The notes under the pieces: model-generated
Seen by the model: only the letters and a program-made list of their open reading frames with translations
The model's database searches: none
What the model was told of the DNA's origin: nothing
From: Paenibacillus profundus
GTDB lineage: Bacteria; Bacillota; Bacilli; Paenibacillales; Paenibacillaceae
Assembly: GCF_021369635.1 (NCBI RefSeq)
Contig: NZ_JAJNBZ010000020.1
Span: 1-64,000, forward strand
Direction of reading: 5' to 3'
Length of the DNA: 64,000 nucleotides
Made by a program: the position numbers and the translations under genes
Part shown: piece by piece, positions 27,450 to 35,762 of the stretch
How positions within the stretch are numbered: the stretch's first letter is position 1
Layout of the letters: each line of letters opens with the position of its first letter

Positions 27450-29879
27450 ATGCTTCATCCACGCTCGCGGTGGATCTGTGCGGAAACATCGGAAGCCCGC
27501 GTTGAACAGTTGGCGCGCGAAGCCAATATTTCGAAGCTGCTGGCGCGTATGTTCATGGTGCGCGGGGTAGAAGATGCGGAGCAGATTCATCGTTTTCTAA
27601 ATGCTGATGTTGAACTTATGCACAATCCGTTCCTTATGGCCGGTATGGAACAGGCAGTGGAACGGATTCGACAAGCGATTGCCAATAATGAACGAATTCG
27701 CATTTATGGGGATTACGATGCAGACGGGGTGTCGAGCACCTCATTGATGATTTATGTGATGCGTCATTTGCAGGCGAACTTTGATTACTACATTCCGCAT
27801 CGGGCCAACGAAGGTTACGGCCTGAATAAGGCGGCGATCGATCACGCGAAAGCGGCAGGCTGTACGCTCATCATCACTGTCGATACGGGAATAAGCGCCC
27901 TCGAAGAAGTTGCATACGCCAAGGAGTTAAGCATTGATGTCGTTGTCACGGACCATCATGAGCCACCGGAACAACTTCCTGACGCTTACGTTCTCGTTAA
28001 TCCGAAGCTTCCATACTGCACGTATCCGTTCAAAGGATTAGCAGGCGTAGGAGTTGCCTTTAAAGTCGCTCACGCACTGCTTGGACGCTTGCCAGAGGAA
28101 TGGCTGGAGCTGGCTGCCATCGGCACGGTGGCGGATCTGATGCCGCTTATCGATGAGAACCGGATCATTGTCCAAAAAGCGCTGAAACGTATGGGTCGTT
28201 CCGATTATACGGGGATACGAGCCTTAATGAGAATCGGCGGTATTGAACCGAACCATGTAACATCGACAGATATCGCCTTCTCGATGGCGCCGCGAATCAA
28301 TGCCAGCGGACGGCTCGATCATGCGGATACGGCAGTACAGCTTTTGACGACGGATGATGACGAGACGGCCCAAGCGTGCGCGGAAGAGCTCGATCGGCTG
28401 AATCGGGAGCGGCAAAAGATTGTGGAAAGTATCGTGAAGGAAGCGGAAGCCCAACTGGAAAAAAAGATAGAACAGAGAGAAGGCGTTCCTCACGTCATCG
28501 TGCTTGCAGCCGCAGGATGGAATGTTGGAGTCATCGGTATTGTCGCTTCTAAAATATTAGAGCGATATTATCGGCCTACGTTCGTGTTAGGTATTGATCC
28601 AGAGAGCGGTATGTGTAAAGGTTCAGCCCGATCGATCCCCGGATTTGACCTGTATGAAGCGATGACCGACTGCGCCGAGCTGTTCGAGCATTACGGAGGC
28701 CATAAGGCTGCAGCGGGTATGACGATCCATCAGGATAAGCTTGAGGAACTGGAACGATGCTTGAATGAGTCAGCTCAAGCGAAGCTGAAGGAAGAACACT
28801 TCATGCCTAGCGTGGAAGTGGACGCGGAATGTGAAGTGTCAGACGTTCCGCTATCCGAGATTGAGCAGTTGGAACGTCTCGCTCCATTCGGAATGGGCAA
28901 TCCAAGCCCTCGTGTCGTCATTCGCAATGCGATCGTGCGCGATAAGCGGACGATGGGTAAAGAAGGTCAACATTTGAAGTTGATGTTGGCGAAAGACCGT
29001 GCTACATTGGATGCGGTAGCTTTTCATCGCGGCAGCTTGTCGCATCGAATCGCCTCCGATGTGAGGGCAGATGTGCTTGGCGAACTGTCGGTAAACGAAT
29101 GGAACGGCCAGCGCAAGCCTCAACTTATGATGCAGGATATTCGCATTGCAGAGCGGCAATTGTTCGATATGCGAGCCACCTCCAATGCTGTGGATAAGGC
29201 AGTTGAGTTGGCTAGAATATTAGAACAGGACGCGCCGCAATCATGCGCTCTTGTCTTGACACGGGAGCAGGCGGGTGTATATGCAGCCGAGCCGTATGTA
29301 TGGCTGTACAGCGATGAAGAGAAGGGACCTGTCATTATTCCGGGTGCCTGGGGCTGGAAAGCGGACGATGCATTCGTTGCCGACCTGTCAAGCCATGTGC
29401 GAGAACTAGTCATCTGCGGCATGCCGCCAAGCGAGGAAGAATTCGAACGAGTGGCCCGGCAGCTGCCGGACGTCGAAAGAATATATGTCATCCTGCCCCG
29501 GCAACCGGAGGGAGGACGGCTGCACTCGCCTGAACGGGAACGCATCGCTCGCGCTTATAGTGAATTGAGACGATTGGCAACATGGGACACTAAACCGGCA
29601 CTATTACAGTCGCTTGCCTCTCGATTGAACATGAGCGATAGAGAACTGCTGCTCCTGTTCGCTGTATTTCAAGATTTGGACTTTATAACATGTATATTAT
29701 CTCAAGACAAAGTAACCTATCGCATCGTGGAGCAGCCTCAGAAGACTTCACTTGAACAATCGCAGCGCTATCAGGATTGGATGATTGCCTCCGCCTGGGA
29801 AAGTCGTTGGTATGAACCAGCGACAGAGGCTTTTGCGGCTTGGCTCTGGTCATGCTGGGACCGTGTGCGCGGTGTATAA
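27450..29879 (+). CDS. recJ: Single-stranded-DNA-specific 5'-3' exonuclease RecJ
   Basis: An 809-residue DHH-family nuclease. Catalytic motifs: IYGDYDADGVSSTSLM, TVDTGISALEEV, VVVTDHHEPPEQLP and the DHHA1 region with YGGHKAAAGM. The C-terminal third (about 560-809) is a Firmicute-specific extension, typical of the long Bacillus RecJ. Start ATG 27450 follows AAAGGAGAGG. Acts in recombinational and mismatch repair. Confidence 0.96.
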   Translation: MLHPRSRWICAETSEARVEQLAREANISKLLARMFMVRGVEDAEQIHRFLNADVELMHNPFLMAGMEQAVERIRQAIANNERIRIYGDYDADGVSSTSLMIYVMRHLQANFDYYIPHRANEGYGLNKAAIDHAKAAGCTLIITVDTGISALEEVAYAKELSIDVVVTDHHEPPEQLPDAYVLVNPKLPYCTYPFKGLAGVGVAFKVAHALLGRLPEEWLELAAIGTVADLMPLIDENRIIVQKALKRMGRSDYTGIRALMRIGGIEPNHVTSTDIAFSMAPRINASGRLDHADTAVQLLTTDDDETAQACAEELDRLNRERQKIVESIVKEAEAQLEKKIEQREGVPHVIVLAAAGWNVGVIGIVASKILERYYRPTFVLGIDPESGMCKGSARSIPGFDLYEAMTDCAELFEHYGGHKAAAGMTIHQDKLEELERCLNESAQAKLKEEHFMPSVEVDAECEVSDVPLSEIEQLERLAPFGMGNPSPRVVIRNAIVRDKRTMGKEGQHLKLMLAKDRATLDAVAFHRGSLSHRIASDVRADVLGELSVNEWNGQRKPQLMMQDIRIAERQLFDMRATSNAVDKAVELARILEQDAPQSCALVLTREQAGVYAAEPYVWLYSDEEKGPVIIPGAWGWKADDAFVADLSSHVRELVICGMPPSEEEFERVARQLPDVERIYVILPRQPEGGRLHSPERERIARAYSELRRLATWDTKPALLQSLASRLNMSDRELLLLFAVFQDLDFITCILSQDKVTYRIVEQPQKTSLEQSQRYQDWMIASAWESRWYEPATEAFAAWLWSCWDRVRGV

Positions 29880-29899
29880 CCAATTTAGGAGGAATTCGT

Positions 29900-30412
29900 A
29901 TGGATTTTAAATCGTACATTCGTGTCATCCCTGACTTTTCACAACCGGGAATCAGCTTCAAGGACATTACAACGCTGCTCAAGGACGGTCCAGCTTATCA
30001 AGCTTCGATCGCAGCGATGAAAGAATTGGTCAAGGATAAGCAAATCGATCTGGTTGCTGGTCCAGAAGCGCGCGGGTTCGTTGTAGGCGCGCCGCTCGCC
30101 TTGTCCATCGGAGCTGGCTTTGTGCCTATTCGCAAGAGCGGGAAGCTGCCAGGCGACACGATTGAAGCCGGATATAATCTGGAGTACGGCAAAGACAAGC
30201 TGGCGATGCACAAAGATGCGATTCAACCGGGTCAGAAAGTGCTTATCGCCGATGATTTGCTTGCTACCGGCGGTACGATTTCCACTTCCATCGACTTGGT
30301 TCGCCAATTGGGCGGCGAAGTCGTAGGCGCATTGTTCTTGATCGAGCTTAGCTACTTGAACGGTCGGGACAAGCTGAAGGATATCGATGTGTTCACGCTT
30401 CTCACGTATTAA
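29900..30412 (+). CDS. apt: Adenine phosphoribosyltransferase
   Basis: A 170-residue type I phosphoribosyltransferase converting adenine and PRPP to AMP. Motifs: PGISFKDITTLLKDG, VAGPEARGFVVGAPLAL and the PRPP loop VLIADDLLATGGT. Start ATG 29900 with TTAGGAGGAATTC upstream, 20 nt after recJ. Ends at a strong hairpin. Confidence 0.98.
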   Translation: MDFKSYIRVIPDFSQPGISFKDITTLLKDGPAYQASIAAMKELVKDKQIDLVAGPEARGFVVGAPLALSIGAGFVPIRKSGKLPGDTIEAGYNLEYGKDKLAMHKDAIQPGQKVLIADDLLATGGTISTSIDLVRQLGGEVVGALFLIELSYLNGRDKLKDIDVFTLLTY

Positions 30413-30424
30413 TCCGACCTAAAC

Positions 30425-30459
30425 AAAATCCCCTTGGAACCATGTTCCAAGGGGATTTT
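30425..30459. terminator. Bidirectional terminator between apt and uraA
   Basis: Perfect 16-bp stem AAAATCCCCTTGGAAC/GTTCCAAGGGGATTTT with a 3-nt loop, ending in T on both strands. It serves convergent apt and uraA. Confidence 0.92.
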
Positions 30460-30495
30460 CTCTAAGTGTGTGTTCTAACAAGTTATCAGCTGTCG

Positions 30496-31758
30496 CTATT
30501 CGTTAGACAGGCGAAGCTTGTCGATGATGATGAAGAACAAGTTCAGGAAGATAGCGAGCACGGTCGCAAGCGCCATTCCTTTCAATTCGACGGCACCGAG
30601 CTGCAGCTTCGCACCACTAATGCCAATGACGATAACAAGCGTCGTCAAGAGCAGGTTTTTAGGCTTGCTGAAGTCAACTTTGGAATCGACCAGCACACGC
30701 AGGCCTGAAGCTGCGATGACCCCGAACAGCAAGAGTGATACGCCGCCCATGACCGGAACCGGAATGTTGGCGATAAGCGCAGATACCTTGCCGAAGAACG
30801 ACATCAGCACGGCAAATACGGCCGCTCCACCGATAACCCACACCGAGTAGACACGTGTCAGCGCCATGACGCCAATGTTCTCTCCATACGTCGTATTAGG
30901 CGTAGAGCCAAGGAAGCCGGAAATAACGGTGGAAACCCCGTTGCCAAGCAAGGAGCGGTGCAATCCCGGATCCTTGGATAAGTCTCTGCCTACGATATTG
31001 CTTGTCACCATCAAGTGACCGATATGCTCGACGACGACGACGAGCGCGGCAGGTATGATGATGGCAATTGCCGTCAAATTCCACTCAGGGAACGTAAATG
31101 TCGGCGTTTTAAAGAAGGCGGCTTCTGCAACGAGGCTCATTTTGACTTCTCCCATAAAGTACGCGACGACATATCCAGTTATAATTCCAATGAGCACAGG
31201 AATGATTTTAAAGAAGCCGCGGAACATGACGTTCCCGATTATCGTTGTCCCGAGCGTGATCAGCGCGAGGGTGATAGCAGTCGAATCTAGCGGCGCATCC
31301 GGACTGGCCGGAATGAGTCCCGACATGCCAGCAGCGACCGGCACGAGTTCCAGACCGATAACGGCTACAATTGCGCCCATGGCTGCAGGAGGGAACAGAA
31401 CATCCAGCCAGCGCGTGCCAACCCATTTGACGATTAGCGCCACGAGAATGAAGATGATTCCGGATACGATAAATCCGCCGAGCGCCTGTGCGTAGTTCTC
31501 AGTCTTCCCGGCCAGTACGACGGTCACCGGGGAGATGAAGGCGAAGCTCGATCCCAGATAAGCGGGGATGAGACCGCGGCATAAGACGAGATAGAACAGG
31601 GTGCCAAGGCCGTTCATAAGCAGTACGATACCCGGATCGATGTGGAATAGGTTGGGTACGAGAACGGTTGAGCCGAACATGGCGAACAGATGTTGAATGC
31701 TAAGCAGCAGTCCCGGGGCGAGGCCCGGTTTCTCATGCACTTGAATTTCGCGTTGCAA
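30496..31758 (-). CDS. uraA: Uracil permease (NCS2 family)
   Basis: A 420-residue membrane protein with 14 predicted helices. The starting region LLLSIQHLFAMFGSTVLVPN, the stretch AYLGSSFAFISPV and the signature GFLGSTPNTTYGENIGVMAL point to the uracil branch of NCS2 symporters rather than xanthine or urate permeases. TTG start at 31758, 10 nt after AAAGGAG. It is not in a pyr operon here. The leader contains two competing hairpins (31815-31859) but no PyrR-binding consensus that I can see. Confidence 0.87.
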   Translation of the reverse strand: MQREIQVHEKPGLAPGLLLSIQHLFAMFGSTVLVPNLFHIDPGIVLLMNGLGTLFYLVLCRGLIPAYLGSSFAFISPVTVVLAGKTENYAQALGGFIVSGIIFILVALIVKWVGTRWLDVLFPPAAMGAIVAVIGLELVPVAAGMSGLIPASPDAPLDSTAITLALITLGTTIIGNVMFRGFFKIIPVLIGIITGYVVAYFMGEVKMSLVAEAAFFKTPTFTFPEWNLTAIAIIIPAALVVVVEHIGHLMVTSNIVGRDLSKDPGLHRSLLGNGVSTVISGFLGSTPNTTYGENIGVMALTRVYSVWVIGGAAVFAVLMSFFGKVSALIANIPVPVMGGVSLLLFGVIAASGLRVLVDSKVDFSKPKNLLLTTLVIVIGISGAKLQLGAVELKGMALATVLAIFLNLFFIIIDKLRLSNE

Positions 31759-31814
31759 GGCGAATGCACTCCTTTAATATGTAATTGTAATTGGCCGCAC
31801 AATGAAGTTTCAGA

Positions 31815-31859
31815 CCCAACTATATAATTTACATGTTGTTGGGGTTTCATTTCAACAAC
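31815..31859 (-). promoter_or_regulatory. Leader with two mutually exclusive hairpins upstream of uraA
   Basis: On the + strand CCCAAC (31815-31820) can pair with GTTGGG (31838-31843), or GTTGTTG (31835-31841) with CAACAAC (31853-31859); the middle segment is shared. It lies 57-101 bp before the uraA start. Possible regulatory leader; function not shown. Confidence 0.3.
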
Positions 31860-31968
31860 AAATTTTACGATATCGATAAAAAAGTGACATGTATATAAAA
31901 AAATACGTTCCTTTATCAAAGTTTGACAGCAACGGACATCGGACATTGACAAAGCAATTTCGAGACCA

Positions 31969-31998
31969 TTGACGGGAGACACCGAATAAAGGCATAAT
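31969..31998 (+). promoter_or_regulatory. Candidate rel promoter
   Basis: TTGACG (31969-31974), 18 nt, CATAAT (31993-31998), about 64 bp before the rel start. Two further TTGACA boxes lie exactly 23 and 46 bp upstream. Confidence 0.45.
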
Positions 31999-32061
31999 TA
32001 TAGGATAATCTGTAGTCTAGGGGTACTGCCCCGGATGTAGAAAGGAATCGAAACGACTCCA

Positions 32062-34242
32062 ATGGGCATCGAGCAATTATTAATGAAGGCTTCGACCTAT
32101 ATGAAAGACCCGGACCTGCAGCGTATTCGCGAAGCTTACGAATTTGCCGACAGAGCGCATTCCGGACAAGTTCGGAAGTCTGGTGAACCTTATATATTGC
32201 ATCCACTGGCGGTCGCAGATATTGTTGTGAACATGCAGATGGATCCAACCTCCGCCGTGGCAGCGCTGTTGCACGATGTCGTTGAGGATACGTCTGTGTC
32301 GCTGGAGGAAGTGCATGCGAAGTTCGGGGAAACCTGTGCGATGCTTGTCGACGGTTTGACGAAGCTGGAACGCATTCAGTTCCGATCCAAAGAGGAACAG
32401 CAGAACGAGAACTATCGCAAAATGTTCATCGCCATGGCGAACGATATCCGCGTTATTGTCATCAAGCTGGCGGATCGGCTGCACAATATGCGCACGTTGA
32501 AGTATCAGTCAGAAGAAAGCCAGCGCCGTATCGCGTATGAGACATTGGAAATCTTCTGCCCGATCGCTCACCGACTCGGGATATCTGCGATCAAATGGGA
32601 AATGGAAGATATTGCGCTTCGTTACTTGAATCCGCAGCAGTATTACCGCATCGCGAATTTAATGCATAAGAAACGTGCCGAACGAGAGCAGTACATTTCC
32701 GACGTTATCGCTCGCATCAAAGAGAAGCTGGATGAGATGGGAATTACGGCTGATTTGTCCGGAAGGCCGAAGCATATTTATAGCGTTTATAAGAAAATGA
32801 CGGCAAAAAATAAGCAGTTTAATGAAATTTATGATTTATTGGCGATTCGGATTATTGTCGATAACATTAAAGACTGTTACGCGACGCTTGGCATCATCCA
32901 TACACTGTGGAAGCCGATGCCTGGCCGCTTTAAGGACTATATTGCAATGCCGAAGGCAAATATGTACCAGTCGCTTCATACGACGGTCATCGGCCCGACA
33001 GGAGAGCCGACAGAGGTGCAGATTCGTACATGGGAAATGCATCGCACGGCAGAATACGGGATTGCCGCCCACTGGGCCTATAAAGAAGGAAATACTTCCA
33101 CAGGGGGCAGCTTCGAAGAGAAGATGACGTTTTTGCGTGAAATCCTGGATTTACAGCAGGAGACGAAGGATGCGCAGGAATTTGTCGAATCGCTCAAGAT
33201 GGATTTCTTCTCGGACTCGGTATTCGTCTTCACACCGAAGGGAGAGGTTATCGAGCTTCCGACTGGATCGGTGCCGCTTGATTTCGCCTACCGCATTCAT
33301 ACCGAGGTCGGGAACCGCACGATTGGCGCTAAGGTGAATGGTCGAATCGTGCCGCTTGATCATAAGCTAAAGACCGGAGATATCGTTGAAATTTTGACAT
33401 CGAAGCATTCGTACGGTCCAAGTTCGGATTGGGTCAAAATTGCTCAATCCTCGCATGCGCGCTCGAAAATTAAACAATGGTTCAAAAAAGAGAAGCGTGA
33501 AGAAAATGTGCAAAAAGGGCGGGACATGATTGAGCGCGAGTTAAAACGACTCGGCTTAGAGCCGCCTGCTTGGATGTCCGATGACAAATTGCTCGAAGCA
33601 GCGAAGAAATTCTCGTTTAACGATATTGAGGATATGATGTCAGCCATCGGCTTCGGCGGCATTACGGCAGCGCAAATCTGTACGCGCTTGACGGAGAAGC
33701 TCCGCAAGGAAGCAGAGGAAGCGAATCAGATTGAACTGACGCACGAAGTGAAGGAAGTCAAGAAAGAGTCGGAACGCAAATCCCGGCCGACCCATGGCGT
33801 CAGCGTCAGAGGCATCGATAATTTGCTTGTCCGCTTTGCCCGTTGCTGCAATCCGGTGCCCGGCGATGATATTGTTGGGTATGTGACGCGTGGACGCGGC
33901 GTATCGGTACATCGTGCTGACTGCTTGAATATCCCTACGACAGCGGATGGGGAAGAAGCGGAACGAATCATTGACGTGGCCTGGGGCGAATCAGTCGAGG
34001 CGAATTATAGCGTCGATATCGAGATTACAGGGATGGATCGGCGCGGATTTCTAAATGAGGTGCTGCAGGCTGTATCAGAGAGCAAGACGAATATCGCCGC
34101 AGTATCTGGTCGGTCCGACCGCAACAAGCTGGCGATGATCCATATGACGATTCTCATTCGGAACACAGATCATCTCCAAGCTGTCGTCGAGAAGATTAAA
34201 CGAGTGAAGGATGTATACACGGTGCAGCGAATTATGCAATAA
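32062..34242 (+). CDS. relA: Bifunctional (p)ppGpp synthetase/hydrolase Rel
   Basis: A 726-residue RelA/SpoT homologue of normal length. HD hydrolase domain about 45-150 ([32 protein letters not shown]), synthetase domain about 235-350 ([24 protein letters not shown]), TGS domain near 390-450 ([20 protein letters not shown]), a conserved-cysteine region ([16 protein letters not shown]) and a C-terminal ACT domain. The HD residues are present, so both synthesis and hydrolysis are expected. The ribosome-binding site is poor: AAAGGA lies about 17 nt from the ATG. Governs the stringent response. Confidence 0.97.
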   Translation: MGIEQLLMKASTYMKDPDLQRIREAYEFADRAHSGQVRKSGEPYILHPLAVADIVVNMQMDPTSAVAALLHDVVEDTSVSLEEVHAKFGETCAMLVDGLTKLERIQFRSKEEQQNENYRKMFIAMANDIRVIVIKLADRLHNMRTLKYQSEESQRRIAYETLEIFCPIAHRLGISAIKWEMEDIALRYLNPQQYYRIANLMHKKRAEREQYISDVIARIKEKLDEMGITADLSGRPKHIYSVYKKMTAKNKQFNEIYDLLAIRIIVDNIKDCYATLGIIHTLWKPMPGRFKDYIAMPKANMYQSLHTTVIGPTGEPTEVQIRTWEMHRTAEYGIAAHWAYKEGNTSTGGSFEEKMTFLREILDLQQETKDAQEFVESLKMDFFSDSVFVFTPKGEVIELPTGSVPLDFAYRIHTEVGNRTIGAKVNGRIVPLDHKLKTGDIVEILTSKHSYGPSSDWVKIAQSSHARSKIKQWFKKEKREENVQKGRDMIERELKRLGLEPPAWMSDDKLLEAAKKFSFNDIEDMMSAIGFGGITAAQICTRLTEKLRKEAEEANQIELTHEVKEVKKESERKSRPTHGVSVRGIDNLLVRFARCCNPVPGDDIVGYVTRGRGVSVHRADCLNIPTTADGEEAERIIDVAWGESVEANYSVDIEITGMDRRGFLNEVLQAVSESKTNIAAVSGRSDRNKLAMIHMTILIRNTDHLQAVVEKIKRVKDVYTVQRIMQ

Positions 34243-34257
34243 TTCGCTGCTTTTTTT
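34224..34257 (+). terminator. Terminator overlapping the end of rel
   Basis: Perfect 12-bp stem GCAGCGAATTAT/ATAATTCGCTGC with loop GCA, then seven T. The 5' arm is the last codons of rel and the stop codon lies in the 3' arm. Confidence 0.9.
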
Positions 34258-34282
34258 CATAAGCAAATCAGGAGGAACAAAG

Positions 34283-34726
34283 ATGAAAGTCGTTGTACAA
34301 CGGTGCAAAGAAGCCCGCGTCACTGTGGGTGATGAAATGGTAGGTCAGATTGCAGAAGGACTTATGCTGCTCGTAGGCATAACGCATGAGGATACGGAAC
34401 AGGATGTGAACTGGATGGCGGACAAGGTGGCCGGCCTGCGTATTTTTGAGGATGAAGCAGAGAAGATGAATTTCTCTGTTCAAGATGTGAACGGCGCCAT
34501 TCTTTCCGTTTCCCAATTTACGTTATATGGGGACTGCCGCAAAGGGAGACGACCGAATTTCATGTCTGCGGCCAGACCGGATCAAGCGGAACGGTTCTAC
34601 GAGCTATTTAACGAACGGCTGCGTTCTTTAGGCCTGACGGTAGAGACTGGCCGTTTCGGCGCGATGATGGATGTCAGCTTTACTAACTGGGGGCCAGTTA
34701 CTCTTATTATCGACAGCCAAGGCTGA
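34283..34726 (+). CDS. dtd: D-aminoacyl-tRNA deacylase
   Basis: A 147-residue enzyme that hydrolyses D-aminoacyl-tRNA, removing mischarged D-Tyr and similar. The two family motifs are present: [17 protein letters not shown] (SQxT) and [10 protein letters not shown] (Gly-cis-Pro). Start ATG 34283 follows AGGAGG. Separated from rel by the terminator at 34224, so it is expressed by read-through or from its own promoter. Confidence 0.97.
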   Translation: MKVVVQRCKEARVTVGDEMVGQIAEGLMLLVGITHEDTEQDVNWMADKVAGLRIFEDEAEKMNFSVQDVNGAILSVSQFTLYGDCRKGRRPNFMSAARPDQAERFYELFNERLRSLGLTVETGRFGAMMDVSFTNWGPVTLIIDSQG

Positions 34727-34814
34727 GCTTAATGATAAGGGAACGTGTCATGATTAATGAACAAAGGAACCGCCCATACTAATAGTGCGATATGAAATAA
34801 GTCTTGTTACTAAA

Positions 34815-34875
34815 AGTGTGTGTTCAAGCTGCCGGATGATCTTCGTGATCAAAAGGGACTTTTTGAACAACCTCT
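34815..34875 (+). repeat. Dispersed intergenic repeat, copy B (short form)
   Basis: Left end GTGTGTTCAAG followed almost directly by the right end TTCGTGATCAAAAGGGAC then TTTTTGAACAACCTCT (34842-34875). It looks like an internal-deletion derivative of copy A. Confidence 0.75.
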
Positions 34876-34890
34876 AAAAGGAGTTATATC

Positions 34891-35034
34891 GTGCGGCAGT
34901 CTTTACATCAATTGGCGATACAATACAGTTCATTAACATCGGCGCAATCGTTGAAGGAATCAGCTAAGCTTTTGCGTGGCGAAGCAGAACATCAGGACGC
35001 GCTTCGCCGCAGCGGAGCACATATGAAACGTTAG
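34891..35034 (+). CDS. Small hypothetical protein, 47 residues
   Basis: GTG start at 34891, 7 nt after a strong AAAGGAG at 34878-34884; stop TAG at 35032. The product begins MRQSLHQLAIQYSSLTSAQS and ends RRSGAHMKR. It is hydrophilic, without cysteines or membrane segment, and predicted mostly helical. The gene begins 15 nt after the right end of repeat copy B and is followed by a hairpin at 35047. I do not recognise it. The good ribosome-binding site and following hairpin are the evidence for a gene. Confidence 0.5.
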   Translation: MRQSLHQLAIQYSSLTSAQSLKESAKLLRGEAEHQDALRRSGAHMKR

Positions 35035-35046
35035 CATAATGCCTAT

Positions 35047-35095
35047 AATGACGCCCGGACGCTCTGTCTTACATGATGGAGGTTCGGGCGTCATT
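35047..35095 (+). terminator. Hairpin after the 47-residue gene
   Basis: AATGACGCCCGGAC (35047-35060) pairs with GTTCGGGCGTCATT (35082-35095), with one G-U pair. It is followed by GTTTC rather than a T run, so termination strength is uncertain. Confidence 0.5.
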
Positions 35096-35193
35096 GTTTC
35101 ACCCCGGCAATCGTCAGGGTATATGGAAAACAAGGAAGCTTCCAGTATGAAATGAAACGGGAAGTAAACAATAGGGAGAATGAGGTGATGCAC

Positions 35194-35628
35194 ATGAAAC
35201 AAATTCAAGCTTACACACGTACAGAAAACGAAGCGGAATCCTTGCGTACCCAACTCGTTACTGTGGATGCGACGAATATTGAAGTAGGCGAGTTAGAGGC
35301 GTCAGTTGACGGGAAAGCGCTGCTGTTTGCTCCGATAGCGACCAATAACTTAAATGGCTCGACCTATACAGGCGGCGTGGGCAGCTTCGCCCCGGCTGGC
35401 ATAATCTTTGCGCGTGACGATGACAACATTGCCGCATCTGCACCGCCGGCGGCGGATTCAATCGGCGAGGAAGCAGATTTCAGCCCTGCGCAGGTGTCGA
35501 TATCCGAACCGACTGCGGCTCCGGACGATTTACGTTACGTGGTGGCGGCCAAGGTGGAACAATCGCGTTATGATGAAGCCGTGCGGCTTATACGCGAAAA
35601 TGGCGGGTACGTCGAGAAGTTGGACTGA
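35194..35628 (+). CDS. Hypothetical protein, 144 residues
   Basis: Product begins MKQIQAYTRTENEAESLRTQ. No signal peptide or membrane helix. The middle (about 75-115) is Ala/Pro/Asp-rich and probably disordered. The C-terminal stretch DLRYVVAAKVEQSRYDEAVR then LIRENGGYVEKLD looks like a small alpha/beta module. ATG 35194 is 6 nt after GAGGTG; an in-frame ATG at 35188 is too close. It is flanked by terminators, so monocistronic. I do not recognise the family; repeated AxVEQxxYDEAVxLI-type segments occur in stress-related proteins but give no function. Confidence 0.65.
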   Translation: MKQIQAYTRTENEAESLRTQLVTVDATNIEVGELEASVDGKALLFAPIATNNLNGSTYTGGVGSFAPAGIIFARDDDNIAASAPPAADSIGEEADFSPAQVSISEPTAAPDDLRYVVAAKVEQSRYDEAVRLIRENGGYVEKLD

Positions 35629-35676
35629 CGTCGAATACTTTATTTTCCGTCTAAAATATGCTAGGATATCGATAAT

Positions 35677-35702
35677 GCGCTCATGGATATGAGCGCTTTT
35701 TT
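35677..35702 (+). terminator. Terminator after the 144-residue hypothetical gene
   Basis: GCGCTCAT/ATGAGCGC with loop GGAT and six T. Confidence 0.85.
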
Positions 35703-35710
35703 ACGCACAG

Positions 35711-35736
35711 AAAAGGCGGCAATGCTTGCCTTTTTT
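35711..35736 (+). terminator. Second, tandem terminator before hemZ
   Basis: AAAAGGC (35711-35717) with GCCTTTT (35728-35734), enclosing an inner GGCAA/TTGCC stem, then T. It is 9 bp after the first terminator. Confidence 0.6.
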
Positions 35737-35762
35737 GCTTGCTTGGGAGGAATCTTGGAACG

